NCBI RefSeq assembly: GCF_012290005.1
Contig: NZ_JAAXMS010000002.1
Location: forward strand, 434,001 to 498,000
Direction of reading: 5' to 3'
Length of the DNA: 64,000 bases
From: Crateriforma spongiae
Lineage (GTDB): Bacteria > Planctomycetota > Planctomycetia > Pirellulales > Pirellulaceae
The number at the start of each line of letters is the position of its first letter. Positions within the stretch are counted from its first letter, which is position 1. Positions 8,043-17,713 of the stretch are shown one piece after another. The translations under genes and the position numbers were made by a program. The notes below the pieces were generated by a model, which was given only the letters and a program-made list of their open reading frames with translations, was not told where the DNA came from and ran no database searches.

Positions 8043-9527
8043 CTAGCGTTTTCCCTTTTTCCGCTTCATCCGCCGCATCAGCTTGTCACGTTCCTTGCGT
8101 TGCTTGGCCTTTTCGGCCGCCGACAGCCGCTTGCCGGTCCCCTTGCTGACCTTGACCGCCCCCATTCCACGCGGATCGGTCATCGCCCCGCTGGCCTGCA
8201 GTTGCTGCATCATTTTCATCCGGTCGCCGGCACCTTTGCCCGCCATCATCTGCATGACCGGTTTCATCATTTCGAACTGCTTGACCAACTGTGACACGAC
8301 GGGGGTTTGGACGCCGGCTCCCTTGGCGATGCGTGTCCGGCGGGCGGCGTCGATCAGTTTGGGATTCTTGCGTTCATCCTGGGTCATGCTGTTGATGGCG
8401 CCGATGGTTTGCTTGATACCGCCGGCCGCTTCTTCGCTTTCCATGACCTCCTTGAACTGATTCATCCCCGGCATCAGCGACATCATTTTGCCCATCAGTC
8501 CCGGTTTGGCCACCTTTTCCATCATGTTCTTGAAATCGTCCAACGTGAAATCGCCGGAAGCCATCTTGGCCTCCATTTCCTCACGTTCCTTTTCGTCGAC
8601 GATTCGGTGCGCTTCCCGGGCGGCCGCCACGATGTCGCCCATCTGCAGAATGCGGCTGGCCATCCCGTCGGGCCGGAAGGGTTCGAGCGCATCAAAGTGC
8701 TCGCCGGTCCCCATGAATTTGATCGGCACTCCGGTGACGTGCTTGACCGATAGCAACGCACCGCCGCGGGCGTCCCCATCCAACTTGGTCATCACCACGC
8801 CGTCCAGTTCCAACGCTTCATTGAATGCGCCGGCACTTTGCACCGCGTCCTGACCGGTCATGCCATCGACGACCAGATAGACCTGATCCGGACCGACGCG
8901 TTTGTCGATCCGTTGCAATTCGGCCATCAATTCATCGTCGATGGCCAGGCGACCGGCCGTATCCAGGATCACCACACGGGCGTCTTCCGCGTTCGCTTTG
9001 TCGACCCCGGCCTTGCAGACCTGGACAGGATTCTTGTTTTCGCTGTCGCTGTAGACCGGCACGTTCAACTGGCGGCCGATAACGTGCAACTGCTCGATCG
9101 CGGCGGGCCGCTGAAGGTCGGCGGCGACCAGCAAGGGCTTGATGTTTTCTTCCAACAACAACTGAGCCAGCTTGCCACAAGTCGTCGTTTTTCCGCTTCC
9201 CTGCAACCCGCACAACATGATGATGGTCGGGCCATCTTTTTTCAGGTGCAGCGACGTGTCCACCGGCCCCAACAGCGACACCAATTCGTCGTGAACGATC
9301 CGCACCAATTCTTCGTGCGGCCGCAACGACAACAGCACACGTTTGCCCAGCGCCCGCTCGGACACGTGCGACATGAATTCTTCGATGACCGAATAGCTGA
9401 CGTCGGCGTCCAACAGGGACTGTTTGACCAGTTCCAATCCCTCCCGCATGTTGCTTTCGGTCAGCTTGCCTTTGCCCGACAGCGACTTAAACGCACCTTG
9501 CAATCCGTCCGAAAGGGATTCAAACAC
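8043..9527 (-). CDS. ffh: Signal recognition particle protein Ffh (SRP54)
   Basis: 494 residues with the complete SRP54 order. The N domain is at 1-85 or so. The G domain has the P-loop GLQGSGKTTTCGKL, DTAGR (VILDTAGRLAIDDEL) and TKLDGDARGG. The methionine-rich M domain follows (MMEKVAKPGLMGKMMSLMPGMNQF, MKPVMQMMAGKGAGDRMKMM) and ends in a basic tail. Ffh binds 4.5S RNA and signal peptides and delivers ribosomes to FtsY. The GTG start at 9527 has a GGAGA motif 10 nt upstream. It heads the minus-strand ffh-rpsP-trmD-rplS cluster, 258 bp before rpsP. Confidence 0.97.
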   Translation of the reverse strand: MFESLSDGLQGAFKSLSGKGKLTESNMREGLELVKQSLLDADVSYSVIEEFMSHVSERALGKRVLLSLRPHEELVRIVHDELVSLLGPVDTSLHLKKDGPTIIMLCGLQGSGKTTTCGKLAQLLLEENIKPLLVAADLQRPAAIEQLHVIGRQLNVPVYSDSENKNPVQVCKAGVDKANAEDARVVILDTAGRLAIDDELMAELQRIDKRVGPDQVYLVVDGMTGQDAVQSAGAFNEALELDGVVMTKLDGDARGGALLSVKHVTGVPIKFMGTGEHFDALEPFRPDGMASRILQMGDIVAAAREAHRIVDEKEREEMEAKMASGDFTLDDFKNMMEKVAKPGLMGKMMSLMPGMNQFKEVMESEEAAGGIKQTIGAINSMTQDERKNPKLIDAARRTRIAKGAGVQTPVVSQLVKQFEMMKPVMQMMAGKGAGDRMKMMQQLQASGAMTDPRGMGAVKVSKGTGKRLSAAEKAKQRKERDKLMRRMKRKKGKR

Positions 9528-9537
9528 GACTGGAAAG

Positions 9538-9542
9538 TCTCC
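9538..9542 (-). promoter_or_regulatory. Ribosome binding site of ffh
   Basis: GGAGA on the minus strand, 10 nt upstream of the GTG start codon of ffh. It supports the GTG rather than a downstream start. Confidence 0.5.
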
Positions 9543-9870
9543 AAAAAAGGGGCGGGAAAACGTGGGCGGATCCTGAATAGACCGGTGGGCGGAAACCGCG
9601 AAGTCGCAGTGAAGTGTAGAAGCGACCCGAATCGAGGGCCACCGCCGGAAACCACAGAATCCCAGGCCGGCCGCCGCCGGCGGGTCTTTCTTGGGGCGGC
9701 CAAGGCATCCGAATCAGCCGCACAAGGGTGACCAAAAGTCACGGAACCGAGTTGTCGCTTTTCAATTTGAACGTCTCTGACCAGACTATCTCGATCCTTC
9801 GGTGCCAAATCGAAGCCCAGGCCCGACCGGACCATCCCCGGCAACATCACCCTGCCCTGCACGCCAGCTG
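9543..9870 (+). other. Divergent intergenic region ffh / carbonic anhydrase
   Basis: About 330 bp between two divergently transcribed genes, so it should hold both promoters. No convincing -35/-10 pair was found. Two small inverted repeats are visible: a GCCGGC stem with a CGCC loop at 9666-9681, and GTGAC/GTCAC at 9728-9742. Open frames here lack any recognisable product. Confidence 0.4.
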
Positions 9871-10656
9871 ATGAAACGATCCAATCCCCAAACGCTGCTT
9901 GCCATCACCACGACCGCGGCGATCACGGCACTGATTTGCCTGAGCCTGGCCCCCCGCAGCGGTCGACAAGCCGGCGCCCAGTCGCCACCCACCGAATCCA
10001 AATCGGCCGAGACGGATTCTGCGAGCGACCCAAAGACGGAATCGAAAACCGCCGTCCAACCAGGGCCCAAGGCCGACGACGTCCTGAAAGACCTAGTCGA
10101 AGGCAATCAACGATTCGTCGCTGGGGAAAGCCGCCATCCTCACGAGTCGAAAAACTGGCGTGCCAGCCTGGAGGCGTCGCAGTCCCCCAAAGCCGTGATC
10201 TTGGGCTGTGCCGATTCACGCGTGCCGCCGGAGATCATCTTGGACCAAGGCTTGGGCGATTTGTTCGTCGTCCGCGTCGCGGGGAACGTCGTCGACACCG
10301 ATGTGACTGCGTCGATCGAATACGCCGTCGATCACTGTGGCACCAACTTGGTCGTGGTCATGGGCCACACCGGTTGCGGCGCCGTGACCGCGGCACACCA
10401 GCATTTGATTCGTGAGGTCAACGAAACCGATGAAATCGAAACCTTGCTGTATCGCATCGAACCGGCACTGGAAAAGGTCGACCGAAGCAAAGCGTTGCGC
10501 GAGCAAATCAATGAAGGCGTGCGTCACAACGTCGAATTGTCGGTCCGGCGGCTGAAGGAAGTGCCCGACCTGATGAAAAGCCTTCGACACCGCGACTTGA
10601 TGATCGTCGGCGCCGTCTATGACCTGCATTCCGGCAAGGTCGAGTTCTTGAAATAG
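9871..10656 (+). CDS. Exported beta-class carbonic anhydrase
   Basis: 261 residues from the ATG at 9871. This start places a basic n-region (MKRSNPQ) and a hydrophobic stretch ending in AGAQ at the N-terminus, a normal Sec signal. The beta-carbonic-anhydrase zinc ligands and catalytic dyad are present: CADSR near residue 112 (Cys, Asp, Arg) and HTGCG near 165 (His, Cys). The flanking EGNQRFVAGE and VRVAGN segments are also typical. It interconverts CO2 and bicarbonate. Export to the periplasm is unusual relative to cytoplasmic beta-CAs but is known in some bacteria. The gene converges with the hisN-like gene across a short hairpin. Confidence 0.93.
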   Translation: MKRSNPQTLLAITTTAAITALICLSLAPRSGRQAGAQSPPTESKSAETDSASDPKTESKTAVQPGPKADDVLKDLVEGNQRFVAGESRHPHESKNWRASLEASQSPKAVILGCADSRVPPEIILDQGLGDLFVVRVAGNVVDTDVTASIEYAVDHCGTNLVVVMGHTGCGAVTAAHQHLIREVNETDEIETLLYRIEPALEKVDRSKALREQINEGVRHNVELSVRRLKEVPDLMKSLRHRDLMIVGAVYDLHSGKVEFLK

Positions 10657-10659
10657 ACA

Positions 10660-10675
10660 CCGGCGTGAACGCCGG
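10660..10675. terminator. Hairpin between convergent genes
   Basis: A perfect 6-bp stem (CCGGCG / CGCCGG) with a TGAA tetraloop sits in the 24 bp between the stops of the carbonic anhydrase and HisN-like genes. There is no U-tract on either side. It could serve both genes as a weak bidirectional terminator. Confidence 0.4.
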
Positions 10676-10680
10676 CGGAT

Positions 10681-11523
10681 TCAACCGGCAAGGTGTTTCA
10701 GTACGGCATCATGAATCATGCCGTTGGTCCCCAGCCCGTTGCCGCCCTGTGCGGTCACCTGCCCGGACCAATCGGTGAAACGTCCGCCGGCTTCGACGAC
10801 CACGGGTAAAACGGCCGCAACGTCCCAGGCGTTGCAAATCGGATCAACCATCAAATCCGCCCGCCCGGTGGCGATCAACAGGTACCCGTAACCATCGCCC
10901 CATGTTCGCGTGATCCAAGCCTGTTTTTCCAAGCTTTGATAGGCCGCCGCGGCGCCCTGTTCGGCGAACGAATCGACCTGGCTGGTCACGAACACCGACC
11001 GCCCGAGATCGTCTTTTTTCGAAACGCGTGCCGAAGCCCACCGCAGATCGGTCCCGACCGTCGTTGCATCAGCACCACGCGGCAGTTCGCTAGCATGCCA
11101 ACAACCGTGCCCGATCGCGGCCGCGGCAATTTCCCCCAAAGCGGGAATGAAAATGACACCGCCCAACGGCTGGCCGTCCATCTCCAACGCCAGCAGGGTC
11201 GAATACAGGGGCACGCCGCAAACAAACGATTTGGTCCCGTCGATCGGATCAACCGTCCATCGATACGCCGAGGTGCCCTCCTGGGTCGGAAACTCTTCAC
11301 CTTGGATGGTGTCATCGGCAAAGCGTTCACCGACCAGCCGACGCGTCAGTTGTTCTGCTTCGCGGTCGGCCACCGTCACAGGCGAATCGTCGGACTTGGC
11401 AATCACATCCAAGTCGTCCGCCTGGTAATAACGCAGCGTGTGTCGGCCGGCGGCGATAGCGATGTCGATCATCGCGGTCAAGCGGCCTTCGTGTAGCTCG
11501 GTCCAGTGACGGGGATCGTTCAT
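10681..11523 (-). CDS. Inositol-monophosphatase family phosphatase, histidinol-phosphatase (HisN)-like
   Basis: 280 residues from the ATG at 11523; the longer frame has no support. The IMPase metal sites are present: GEEF, WTVDPIDGTKSF (the DPIDGT motif) and CNAWDVAAVLPVVVEAGG (the WD-Ax-hydrophobic motif). The DPIDGTKSFVxG pattern is the one seen in HisN-type histidinol-phosphate phosphatases, so this enzyme probably dephosphorylates L-histidinol phosphate in the last but one step of histidine synthesis. An inositol or 3'-phosphoadenosine phosphate substrate cannot be excluded. No other his genes are nearby. Confidence 0.82.
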   Translation of the reverse strand: MNDPRHWTELHEGRLTAMIDIAIAAGRHTLRYYQADDLDVIAKSDDSPVTVADREAEQLTRRLVGERFADDTIQGEEFPTQEGTSAYRWTVDPIDGTKSFVCGVPLYSTLLALEMDGQPLGGVIFIPALGEIAAAAIGHGCWHASELPRGADATTVGTDLRWASARVSKKDDLGRSVFVTSQVDSFAEQGAAAAYQSLEKQAWITRTWGDGYGYLLIATGRADLMVDPICNAWDVAAVLPVVVEAGGRFTDWSGQVTAQGGNGLGTNGMIHDAVLKHLAG

Positions 11524-11601
11524 GACCAATGATCCAAAGGATTCGGCGATCGCGGAAAGAAAACAGCAGCGACGCCGACCGAATGAATCCATCGGGACAT
11601 C

Positions 11602-11626
11602 GCGACGGTGTTTATGCGACCGTCGC
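11602..11626 (-). terminator. Hairpin between lspA and hisN-like gene
   Basis: A perfect 8-bp stem (GCGACGGT / ACCGTCGC) with a 9-nt loop lies downstream of the lspA stop and upstream of the HisN-like start on the same strand. It could be a weak terminator or an operator. No U-tract follows. Confidence 0.35.
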
Positions 11627-11668
11627 AGTCATCTGTAAACCCGTTGGCAACGCCGCCCGGATCGACGC

Positions 11669-12403
11669 CTAGGATTCCGCGTTGGCCGTACCGGCATCCT
11701 GACCGGGAGACTGGACGTCGACGGTGAACGACTGCCAGATCAGCATCGCCGCACCGACCACCAACAGCGAATCGGCGATATTAAAATTCGGCCAAGGGTC
11801 GAAGAACGGCACGCCCTGGATCCGGAACAGAATCCAATCGCGGACCCCGCTTTGCCATTCGATCGGCATCGACGCGTCCCACCAAAGTCCCAATCGATCG
11901 TACAGATTGCCGATGATACCGCCGCTGACCATGCCCAGCGAAATGGTCATCCACCAGGACCGGGCCGCGCCAAAATAGAACAACCAAGCCAAAATTCCGA
12001 TCGCGGCGACGACCGACAAAGCGGCGAACGCGGTGCCCTTGCCCGCGCCGATGCCGAACACGGCGCCCAAATTCACGGCCGTTTCGACGCCAAAGACCCC
12101 GTCGATCAGCCAATACGGTGATCGCTGGCCGGGCAGCCCACGCCATGCGAACATCACCGACTTGGTCCACAAATCGACGCCACCGCCGACCACGGCCAGG
12201 CTGACATACGCGATCACGCGGCTGATCGGCACGCTGACACGCTGCCACTGGCCCACGGGCGCCGGTTCTTCGACGGTGTGTCGCTGGGATGACATATCCG
12301 TTGTTTTGATGCAGTTTTCCATGGAAATCACGGTACGACAATCGACCGCCGGATGCCCAGAGGAATCCGCCGGCTTTACGACCGTGCGACGCGACATTTT
12401 CAT
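11669..12403 (-). CDS. lspA: Lipoprotein signal peptidase (signal peptidase II)
   Basis: 244 residues from the first ATG. Family members are usually 150-170 long, so translation may begin at an internal Met (codon 28 or 37), and the first 60 residues carry no recognisable domain. The core has four hydrophobic segments and the two LspA aspartate motifs: NLGAVFGIG with GNLYDRL (first Asp) and NFNIADSLLVVGA (second Asp). It cleaves diacylated prolipoproteins at the membrane and would process the lipoproteins encoded elsewhere in this window. It lies 145 bp before the HisN-like gene. Confidence 0.93.
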   Translation of the reverse strand: MKMSRRTVVKPADSSGHPAVDCRTVISMENCIKTTDMSSQRHTVEEPAPVGQWQRVSVPISRVIAYVSLAVVGGGVDLWTKSVMFAWRGLPGQRSPYWLIDGVFGVETAVNLGAVFGIGAGKGTAFAALSVVAAIGILAWLFYFGAARSWWMTISLGMVSGGIIGNLYDRLGLWWDASMPIEWQSGVRDWILFRIQGVPFFDPWPNFNIADSLLVVGAAMLIWQSFTVDVQSPGQDAGTANAES

Positions 12404-12611
12404 AAGTTTGCAGGCACTGAATCTAGCGACAAACTCGTTCGACCGATCTACTCTAAGCGTGAATCCGGTGCGGTTGCGGCAGATATCGCGCCGCCGGTTT
12501 CATAGGCCTGCCACGGGCTCGGCCGACTTGAATTTCGCGTTTACGGGAAACGAAGTCGTTTGACCGTCTAGTTTTTCGCACGTCCACACCCTTTCGCAAT
12601 CGATCGCTGAC

Positions 12612-14039
12612 ATGTTGCTTTCCGCCGAAAAGCACAACGCCGCCCAAACCGACCTGGCCTTTCAACGATGCATCAACCCGCTTTGCGGGGCGACTTACGA
12701 TGCGATGGCGATCCATACAGCATGCCAGCAATGCGGTGAACTTCTGGACATTGCCTACGACTGGGACCGCGCCGCTCTGCCCAGCTCTCTGGCGTTTTTC
12801 GAACAGATGTGGGCACGACGAAACGACCCGGTCCGTTTCAGCGGGGTGTGGCGGTTCCACGAATTGTTGCCGTTTGCACCGCAAGACAAGCTGGTCACCG
12901 TCGGCGAAGGCCAGACGTTGCTTCAGCAAACCGACGCGGTGGGCCGCTACGTCGGCCTAAATGCCGGTCAACTGCACCTACAGTACGAAGGGATGAACCC
13001 GTCGGGCAGCTTCAAAGACAACGGCATGTGCGCCGCGACGACCCACGCCGGCTTGGTCGGTGCCCAGCGTGCCGCCTGCGCCAGCACGGGCAACACGTCG
13101 GCATCGCTGGCACTGTACTGCAGTGCGACCCAGCGGATGAAGGCCGTCATCTTTATCGGCAGCGGCAAGATCGCTTATGGAAAGCTGAGCCAAGCGTTGG
13201 ACTACGGCGCATTGACCATTCAGATCCATGGCGACTTCGACGACGCGATGGTCCGCGTCAAAGAGGTCAGCAAAGAAATGGGGATCTACCTGGTCAACAG
13301 CGTCAATCCGTTCCGCCTGGAAGGCCAAAAGACGGTGATGTATCGCGTGCTTGAAGCGCTCCGCTGGGAAGTCCCGGATTGGATCGTTGTTCCGGGCGGA
13401 AACCTGGGCAACAGCAGCGCGTTCGGCAAAGCCTTCATGGAATTGAAAGAACACGGCTTGATCGATCGCGTCCCACGGCTGGCGGTGATCAACGCTGCCG
13501 GCGCGGCAACGCTGTACGAGCTGTTTGAAAACCGCGGCGTCCGCTGGAACGAAGGTCGAATCAACTCCGATCCGATCGAACAATACAACCAGAAGATGGA
13601 CCAGGACGGCATTCGCGCCGACACCATCGCCAGCGCGATCGAAATCAATCGGCCGGTGAACCTGAAGAAATGCCTGCGAGCCCTGGACGTGATGGATGGC
13701 GTCGTCCGAAAGGTCAGCGACCAGGAGATCCTGGATGCCAAGGCTCAGGTGGGCGCCGGCGGATTCGGATGCGAACCCGCGTCGGCCGCCAGCGTTGCCG
13801 GCGCCAAACGTCTTCGCGAAGAAGGCGTGATCGCCCCCAGCGATCGGGTCGTCTGTGTGTTGACCGGCCACGAACTGAAAGACCCCAACGCGACGGTTGC
13901 CTATCACGCCGGCGATCAAGAAATGTTCGACAAAGTCTTGGGCAGTCGCGGTGTGACCGAAGCGAAATTTGGTAACGGTTCGGTCGCCGTGGAAAACGAT
14001 CTGGACAAGATCATCGAAGCGATTCGCAAGCACGGCTGA
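12612..14039 (+). CDS. thrC: Threonine synthase
   Basis: 475 residues. The N-terminus has a small Cys cluster (CINPLC... ACQQCGE) like the zinc-ribbon found in many class II threonine synthases. The PLP-binding lysine is in GSFKDNGM. Other conserved segments are [31 protein letters not shown] and a C-terminal [11 protein letters not shown]. It converts O-phosphohomoserine to threonine. The gene stands alone. asd, which acts earlier in the same pathway, is at the far end of the window. Confidence 0.95.
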   Translation: MLLSAEKHNAAQTDLAFQRCINPLCGATYDAMAIHTACQQCGELLDIAYDWDRAALPSSLAFFEQMWARRNDPVRFSGVWRFHELLPFAPQDKLVTVGEGQTLLQQTDAVGRYVGLNAGQLHLQYEGMNPSGSFKDNGMCAATTHAGLVGAQRAACASTGNTSASLALYCSATQRMKAVIFIGSGKIAYGKLSQALDYGALTIQIHGDFDDAMVRVKEVSKEMGIYLVNSVNPFRLEGQKTVMYRVLEALRWEVPDWIVVPGGNLGNSSAFGKAFMELKEHGLIDRVPRLAVINAAGAATLYELFENRGVRWNEGRINSDPIEQYNQKMDQDGIRADTIASAIEINRPVNLKKCLRALDVMDGVVRKVSDQEILDAKAQVGAGGFGCEPASAASVAGAKRLREEGVIAPSDRVVCVLTGHELKDPNATVAYHAGDQEMFDKVLGSRGVTEAKFGNGSVAVENDLDKIIEAIRKHG

Positions 14040-14061
14040 CGCGGAACGGCCGTGAGTCCGC

Positions 14062-14080
14062 GGTCGGCGAATCGCCGGCC
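14062..14080 (+). terminator. Hairpin downstream of thrC
   Basis: An inverted repeat with about 8 paired bases including one G-T pair and a 3-nt loop lies 23 bp after the thrC stop and is followed by a moderately T-rich stretch. It is a plausible but weak intrinsic terminator before the convergent HAD gene. Confidence 0.35.
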
Positions 14081-14120
14081 CGTGTTGTTGACCGCTAGCC
14101 CGTATTGACCGCCAGCCCTC

Positions 14121-14690
14121 TTAGCGGACGTCCACCCAATCCATGCCGGCTGCATCGGCGGCGGCAAACCCCAACGGCGAATCTTCGAACACCAGACATC
14201 GCGTCGGGTCGACCTTCAACAGCTCGGCAGCCTTCAAAAAGACGTCAGGTTCCGGCTTGTGACGCTGGGTGTCTTCGGCCGTCACGATGACGTCGAAGAT
14301 TCCTTCCAGCCCGATCTGTTTCAATTGTCTGTCGATGACCGGGCGTGTCCCGCCACTGGCCACACTCATCGGCATTCGGCCGTGATGGTGGCGGGCAATA
14401 GCCACGATATCTTCCTTCATTCCCAGTTGGTCGATCATGCCGACAAACGCCGCTTCCTTGGTCACGGCAACGTGGCTGGCGTCGACGCTGACGTCCTGTT
14501 CGGCGGACAACGTCGCGACGATCTTTTCGCTGGGCATCCCGCCCATCCCGTAAAAGCGATCTTCGGCAAACTCGATCCCGTGCCGCGCCATCGTGTCCCG
14601 CCAGGCCACGTAGTGCAGCGGCATCGAATCGGTCAACGTCCCGTCGCAGTCAAAAATCAGCGCGTCGTACTGGTTGGTATAGTCTTTCAC
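14121..14690 (-). CDS. HAD-superfamily phosphatase, beta-phosphoglucomutase/YqaB-like
   Basis: 189 residues with a GTG start. It has all four HAD motifs: DCDGTLTDS (I), a VASGG serine (II), KPEPDVF lysine (III) and FEDSPLGFAAADAAG (IV), with a small helical cap after motif I. Length and motifs fit the YqaB/fructose-1-phosphate phosphatase branch and also beta-phosphoglucomutase. The specific substrate cannot be assigned. It is convergent with thrC and divergent from the SDR gene. Confidence 0.85.
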   Translation of the reverse strand: MKDYTNQYDALIFDCDGTLTDSMPLHYVAWRDTMARHGIEFAEDRFYGMGGMPSEKIVATLSAEQDVSVDASHVAVTKEAAFVGMIDQLGMKEDIVAIARHHHGRMPMSVASGGTRPVIDRQLKQIGLEGIFDVIVTAEDTQRHKPEPDVFLKAAELLKVDPTRCLVFEDSPLGFAAADAAGMDWVDVR

Positions 14691-14859
14691 GTTCTCGTGT
14701 CTTCTTGCGTAAGTTTTCTGTTTTCGATTTAAGCTTCACGCCGAATCTGAAACTGACAAGTCGTCCGAACCAGAAATTCAAAGTCACGCACCGTCATGGC
14801 GTCGTGACCGGCGGCGTCCGCCCCCTTGCCCGTTGTACCGCCCGAATCATTGGCTAGAC

Positions 14860-15633
14860 ATGTTGCCCGGCATTCGCCTGTTTGACCTATCCGATCGTGT
14901 TGCCGTTATCACCGGAGGCAGCAAGGGCCTTGGGCTGGCAATGGCCGACGCTTTGGCATCGGCCGGCTGCGGCGTGGTTCTGATCAGCCGAAATTTGGAC
15001 GAGGCGTCCGCCGCCAGTCAACAAATTGCCACCGACCACGATGTTCCGACACTGGCCATCGAAGCGGACGTGACCGACGCCGGCGACGTGGACGACAGCG
15101 TCGCGGCGGCATTGGACGCGATGGACCGGATCGACATCCTGATCAACAACGCCGGTGTGAACGTCCGCGGTTCGATTGACCGTTTGACGATCGACGATTT
15201 TCGCCGTGTCCAGCAAACCAACGTTGACGGCATGTGGATGATGTCCAAGGCGGTGGTCCCGCACATGAAAATGCGACGCAGCGGCCGCATCGTCAATTTG
15301 GCCAGCACCCTGGGGATCGTCGGCCTGGCCGATCGGACGCCTTACGCCACCAGCAAAGGTGCCGTCACGCAGTTGACCCGCAGCCTGGCAATGGAATTGG
15401 CACCGTATAACATCCTAGTGAACGCAATTTGCCCGGGCCCATTCTTGACCCCCATGAACGAACCGATCGCCGACACCGACGAAGCCAAAGAGTCAATCGT
15501 CGGTGCGACCGCCTTGAAACGGTGGGGGCGGATGGAAGAAATCCAGGGTGCCGCGATCTATTTGGCCAGCGACGCCGCCAGCTACACGACCGGCAGCCTG
15601 ATGGTGGTCGACGGCGGCTGGACGGCCCACTGA
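14860..15633 (+). CDS. Short-chain dehydrogenase/reductase (FabG-like)
   Basis: 257 residues from the ATG at 14860. The classical SDR layout is clear: TGGSKGLG cofactor loop, DVTD, NNAG, the catalytic Ser in LASTLG, YATSK and the C-terminal SDAASYTTGSLMVVDGGW. It probably acts on a sugar or a 3-oxo compound, as gluconate 5-dehydrogenase-like members are similar. A TTG 27 bases upstream would add nine residues without support. The next gene, an extended SDR, begins 63 bp downstream on the same strand. Confidence 0.9.
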   Translation: MLPGIRLFDLSDRVAVITGGSKGLGLAMADALASAGCGVVLISRNLDEASAASQQIATDHDVPTLAIEADVTDAGDVDDSVAAALDAMDRIDILINNAGVNVRGSIDRLTIDDFRRVQQTNVDGMWMMSKAVVPHMKMRRSGRIVNLASTLGIVGLADRTPYATSKGAVTQLTRSLAMELAPYNILVNAICPGPFLTPMNEPIADTDEAKESIVGATALKRWGRMEEIQGAAIYLASDAASYTTGSLMVVDGGWTAH

Positions 15634-15696
15634 TTCGGCGTTTCCCGTTTGAACGACACCCGCGAGTACGACAACCGACCTGAATTCCACGGAACC

Positions 15697-16722
15697 ATGA
15701 AGCACGCTTTGGTGACCGGCGCTAGCGGTTTTATCGGACACCATCTGGTGGAACACCTGATTGAACAAGGGCTGGACGTTCGATGCTTGGTTCGCCCAAG
15801 TTCCGACACGAGCCACCTTGCCCCGCAAGCGGAAAACGTGATCGGATGCTTGGACGATCCGGCGTCGCTGAAAGAAGCGATGCGGAACATCGATGTGGTC
15901 TTTCATTTGGCCGGTCGCACCAAAGCGTTCCGCAGCGACGAACTGTTCAAGGTCAACGAAGCGGGATCGGCCAACCTGGCACGCGTCTGTGCTGATCAGT
16001 CGTCGCCGCCAATCATGGTCGCGGTGTCCAGTCTGGCCGCCGCCGGCCCCAACGTCCCTTGCGACTCCGGTGCAAACGCCTGCATGCGTCCGCGACGTGA
16101 ATCGGATCCCGTTGCCCCGGTATCGGATTACGGCCGCAGCAAACTGGCCGGCGAAAGGGCGATCCGGAACTTCGCAGACCAAATGCCGGTCAGCATCGTG
16201 CGTCCGCCGATCGTCTTGGGCCCGCTGGATAAAGACGGCTTGGAATTGTTCAAAACCATGCGGTTGTTGCGGATCCACGTGATGCCGGGCAGCGGGGACC
16301 ATTTGTTTTCAGCGATCGCGGCCCCCGATTTGGCCGATGCCCTGATCGCCGTCGCCCGAAATGGACGCCGCTGTCGTGACGACGACGACGCGACCGGCTG
16401 CTATTTTGCCGCCGATCCGGATCCGTTCACTTACCGCGAACTCGGACGGATGGTCGGCCGAACCATCGCGCGGCCCCGCGCCTGGCCCATCAATGTGCCA
16501 ATGCCGCTGGTCCACGGCATGGCATTCTTGAACGAAGGCCTCGGACGATTGCGGGGTCATCCGCATATCTTGAACTTGGACAAGATTCGCGAAGCCCGCG
16601 CCGGCGGCTGGGCGTGCGACAGTCAGAAGATCAGCCAGGAATGTGACTTTCACGTCGCCGAGCCTTTGCAGCAGCGGATCCACGAAACCGCACAGTGGTA
16701 CCGCGACGCGGGATGGCTTTAG
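15697..16722 (+). CDS. Extended SDR: NAD-dependent epimerase/dehydratase family protein
   Basis: 341 residues from the ATG at 15697. It starts with the Rossmann motif VTGASGFIGHHL. VFHLAG and the catalytic YGRSK are in the expected order, followed by a substrate-binding C-terminal half. Members include dihydroflavonol-4-reductase-like and nucleotide-sugar or sterol dehydrogenases. No substrate can be deduced. It follows the classical SDR gene and ends only 6 bp before the convergent prmC stop. Confidence 0.88.
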   Translation: MKHALVTGASGFIGHHLVEHLIEQGLDVRCLVRPSSDTSHLAPQAENVIGCLDDPASLKEAMRNIDVVFHLAGRTKAFRSDELFKVNEAGSANLARVCADQSSPPIMVAVSSLAAAGPNVPCDSGANACMRPRRESDPVAPVSDYGRSKLAGERAIRNFADQMPVSIVRPPIVLGPLDKDGLELFKTMRLLRIHVMPGSGDHLFSAIAAPDLADALIAVARNGRRCRDDDDATGCYFAADPDPFTYRELGRMVGRTIARPRAWPINVPMPLVHGMAFLNEGLGRLRGHPHILNLDKIREARAGGWACDSQKISQECDFHVAEPLQQRIHETAQWYRDAGWL

Positions 16723-16728
16723 ATCGCC

Positions 16729-17607
16729 CTAGCGCCGGCGTCCAACCAGCAAACGCTGATGACCGGCCAAGTCTTTGACCAAACGAGCGTCGGTGAAACC
16801 ATCGGACGATTGCAGCATTTCTAGACAGCGCGTCGCGATCATCGGACTCAGTTCGATCAGCAACGCACCACCGCTGACCAGTCGTACGGATGCCTGGTCG
16901 ATCAATCGCTGGATCGTCTCGGTGCCCGTCGGGCCTGACACCAATGCTTCGACCGGTTCATACAGCCGTACCGATTCCGACAATTCTTCGTACTCGTCTT
17001 CACTGACGTACGGCGGATTGCTGCAGATCAATTCAAACGCGGCCTGATCATCCAAGGCATCCAGCAGGTCACCTTGAACAAATTCAATCCGGTCATCCAC
17101 CTCGTGGTGTGTGGCATTCCAGCGTGCGATTTCCAAGGCCGGTTCGCTGATGTCGATGGCGGTCAGCTTTGCCTTGTCCGCGTGCTTGGCCAACGCAACG
17201 GCGATCGCGCCGCTTCCGGTGCCGACGTCGGCGATCCGAATGGGGTCGGTGCCGGCAAAGTCCGACTTGCAAAGATCCAACGCTTCGACGACCAAGTGTT
17301 CGGTCTCCGGTCGCGGGATCAACACGTGTTCGTCGACACGAAATTTCAGCGAATAGAACTCTTTGAACCCGACCAACTGGGCCACCGGAACACCTTCGCC
17401 GCGGCGACGGACCAATTCACGAAAGGCCACCCGTTGTGGCTCGGCGGGTTCTTCGTTGAATGCGGTGTATAGTTCCATCCGCGAACATTCGCGGGCGTGT
17501 GCCAACAACACCTCCGCGTCCAAACGCGGCGAATCACTGCCATGCTTGCGAAAGAAATCGGTCGTCCATTCCAACAGACGCAATACCGTCCATGGTTCTT
17601 GGGACAT
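16729..17607 (-). CDS. prmC: Peptide chain release factor N5-glutamine methyltransferase
   Basis: 292 residues from the ATG at 17607; a TTG 6 bases upstream is less likely. The PrmC/HemK features are the N-terminal helical domain, the motif I IADVGTGSGAIAVALA that binds S-adenosylmethionine, and NPPYVSEDEY, whose NPPY binds the target glutamine. It methylates the GGQ glutamine of release factors. The substrate gene prfA lies immediately upstream on the same strand (106-bp gap), the classic prfA-prmC arrangement. Confidence 0.95.
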   Translation of the reverse strand: MSQEPWTVLRLLEWTTDFFRKHGSDSPRLDAEVLLAHARECSRMELYTAFNEEPAEPQRVAFRELVRRRGEGVPVAQLVGFKEFYSLKFRVDEHVLIPRPETEHLVVEALDLCKSDFAGTDPIRIADVGTGSGAIAVALAKHADKAKLTAIDISEPALEIARWNATHHEVDDRIEFVQGDLLDALDDQAAFELICSNPPYVSEDEYEELSESVRLYEPVEALVSGPTGTETIQRLIDQASVRLVSGGALLIELSPMIATRCLEMLQSSDGFTDARLVKDLAGHQRLLVGRRR

Positions 17608-17713
17608 GAGCAATCAGTGGATGGAAAAGGTCGTGGAAACGATATCGGAACGCATCATGTGTCGGACGGCCGAGTGTTCCGCATGAGCGCTGAAAAGAAT
17701 GTGGCCGATCCGA

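Noticed and set aside
9666-9681. GC-rich hairpin as a terminator upstream of carbonic anhydrase
   Set aside because: No gene on the plus strand ends upstream of it and no T-run follows at proper spacing, so terminator function is unsupported.
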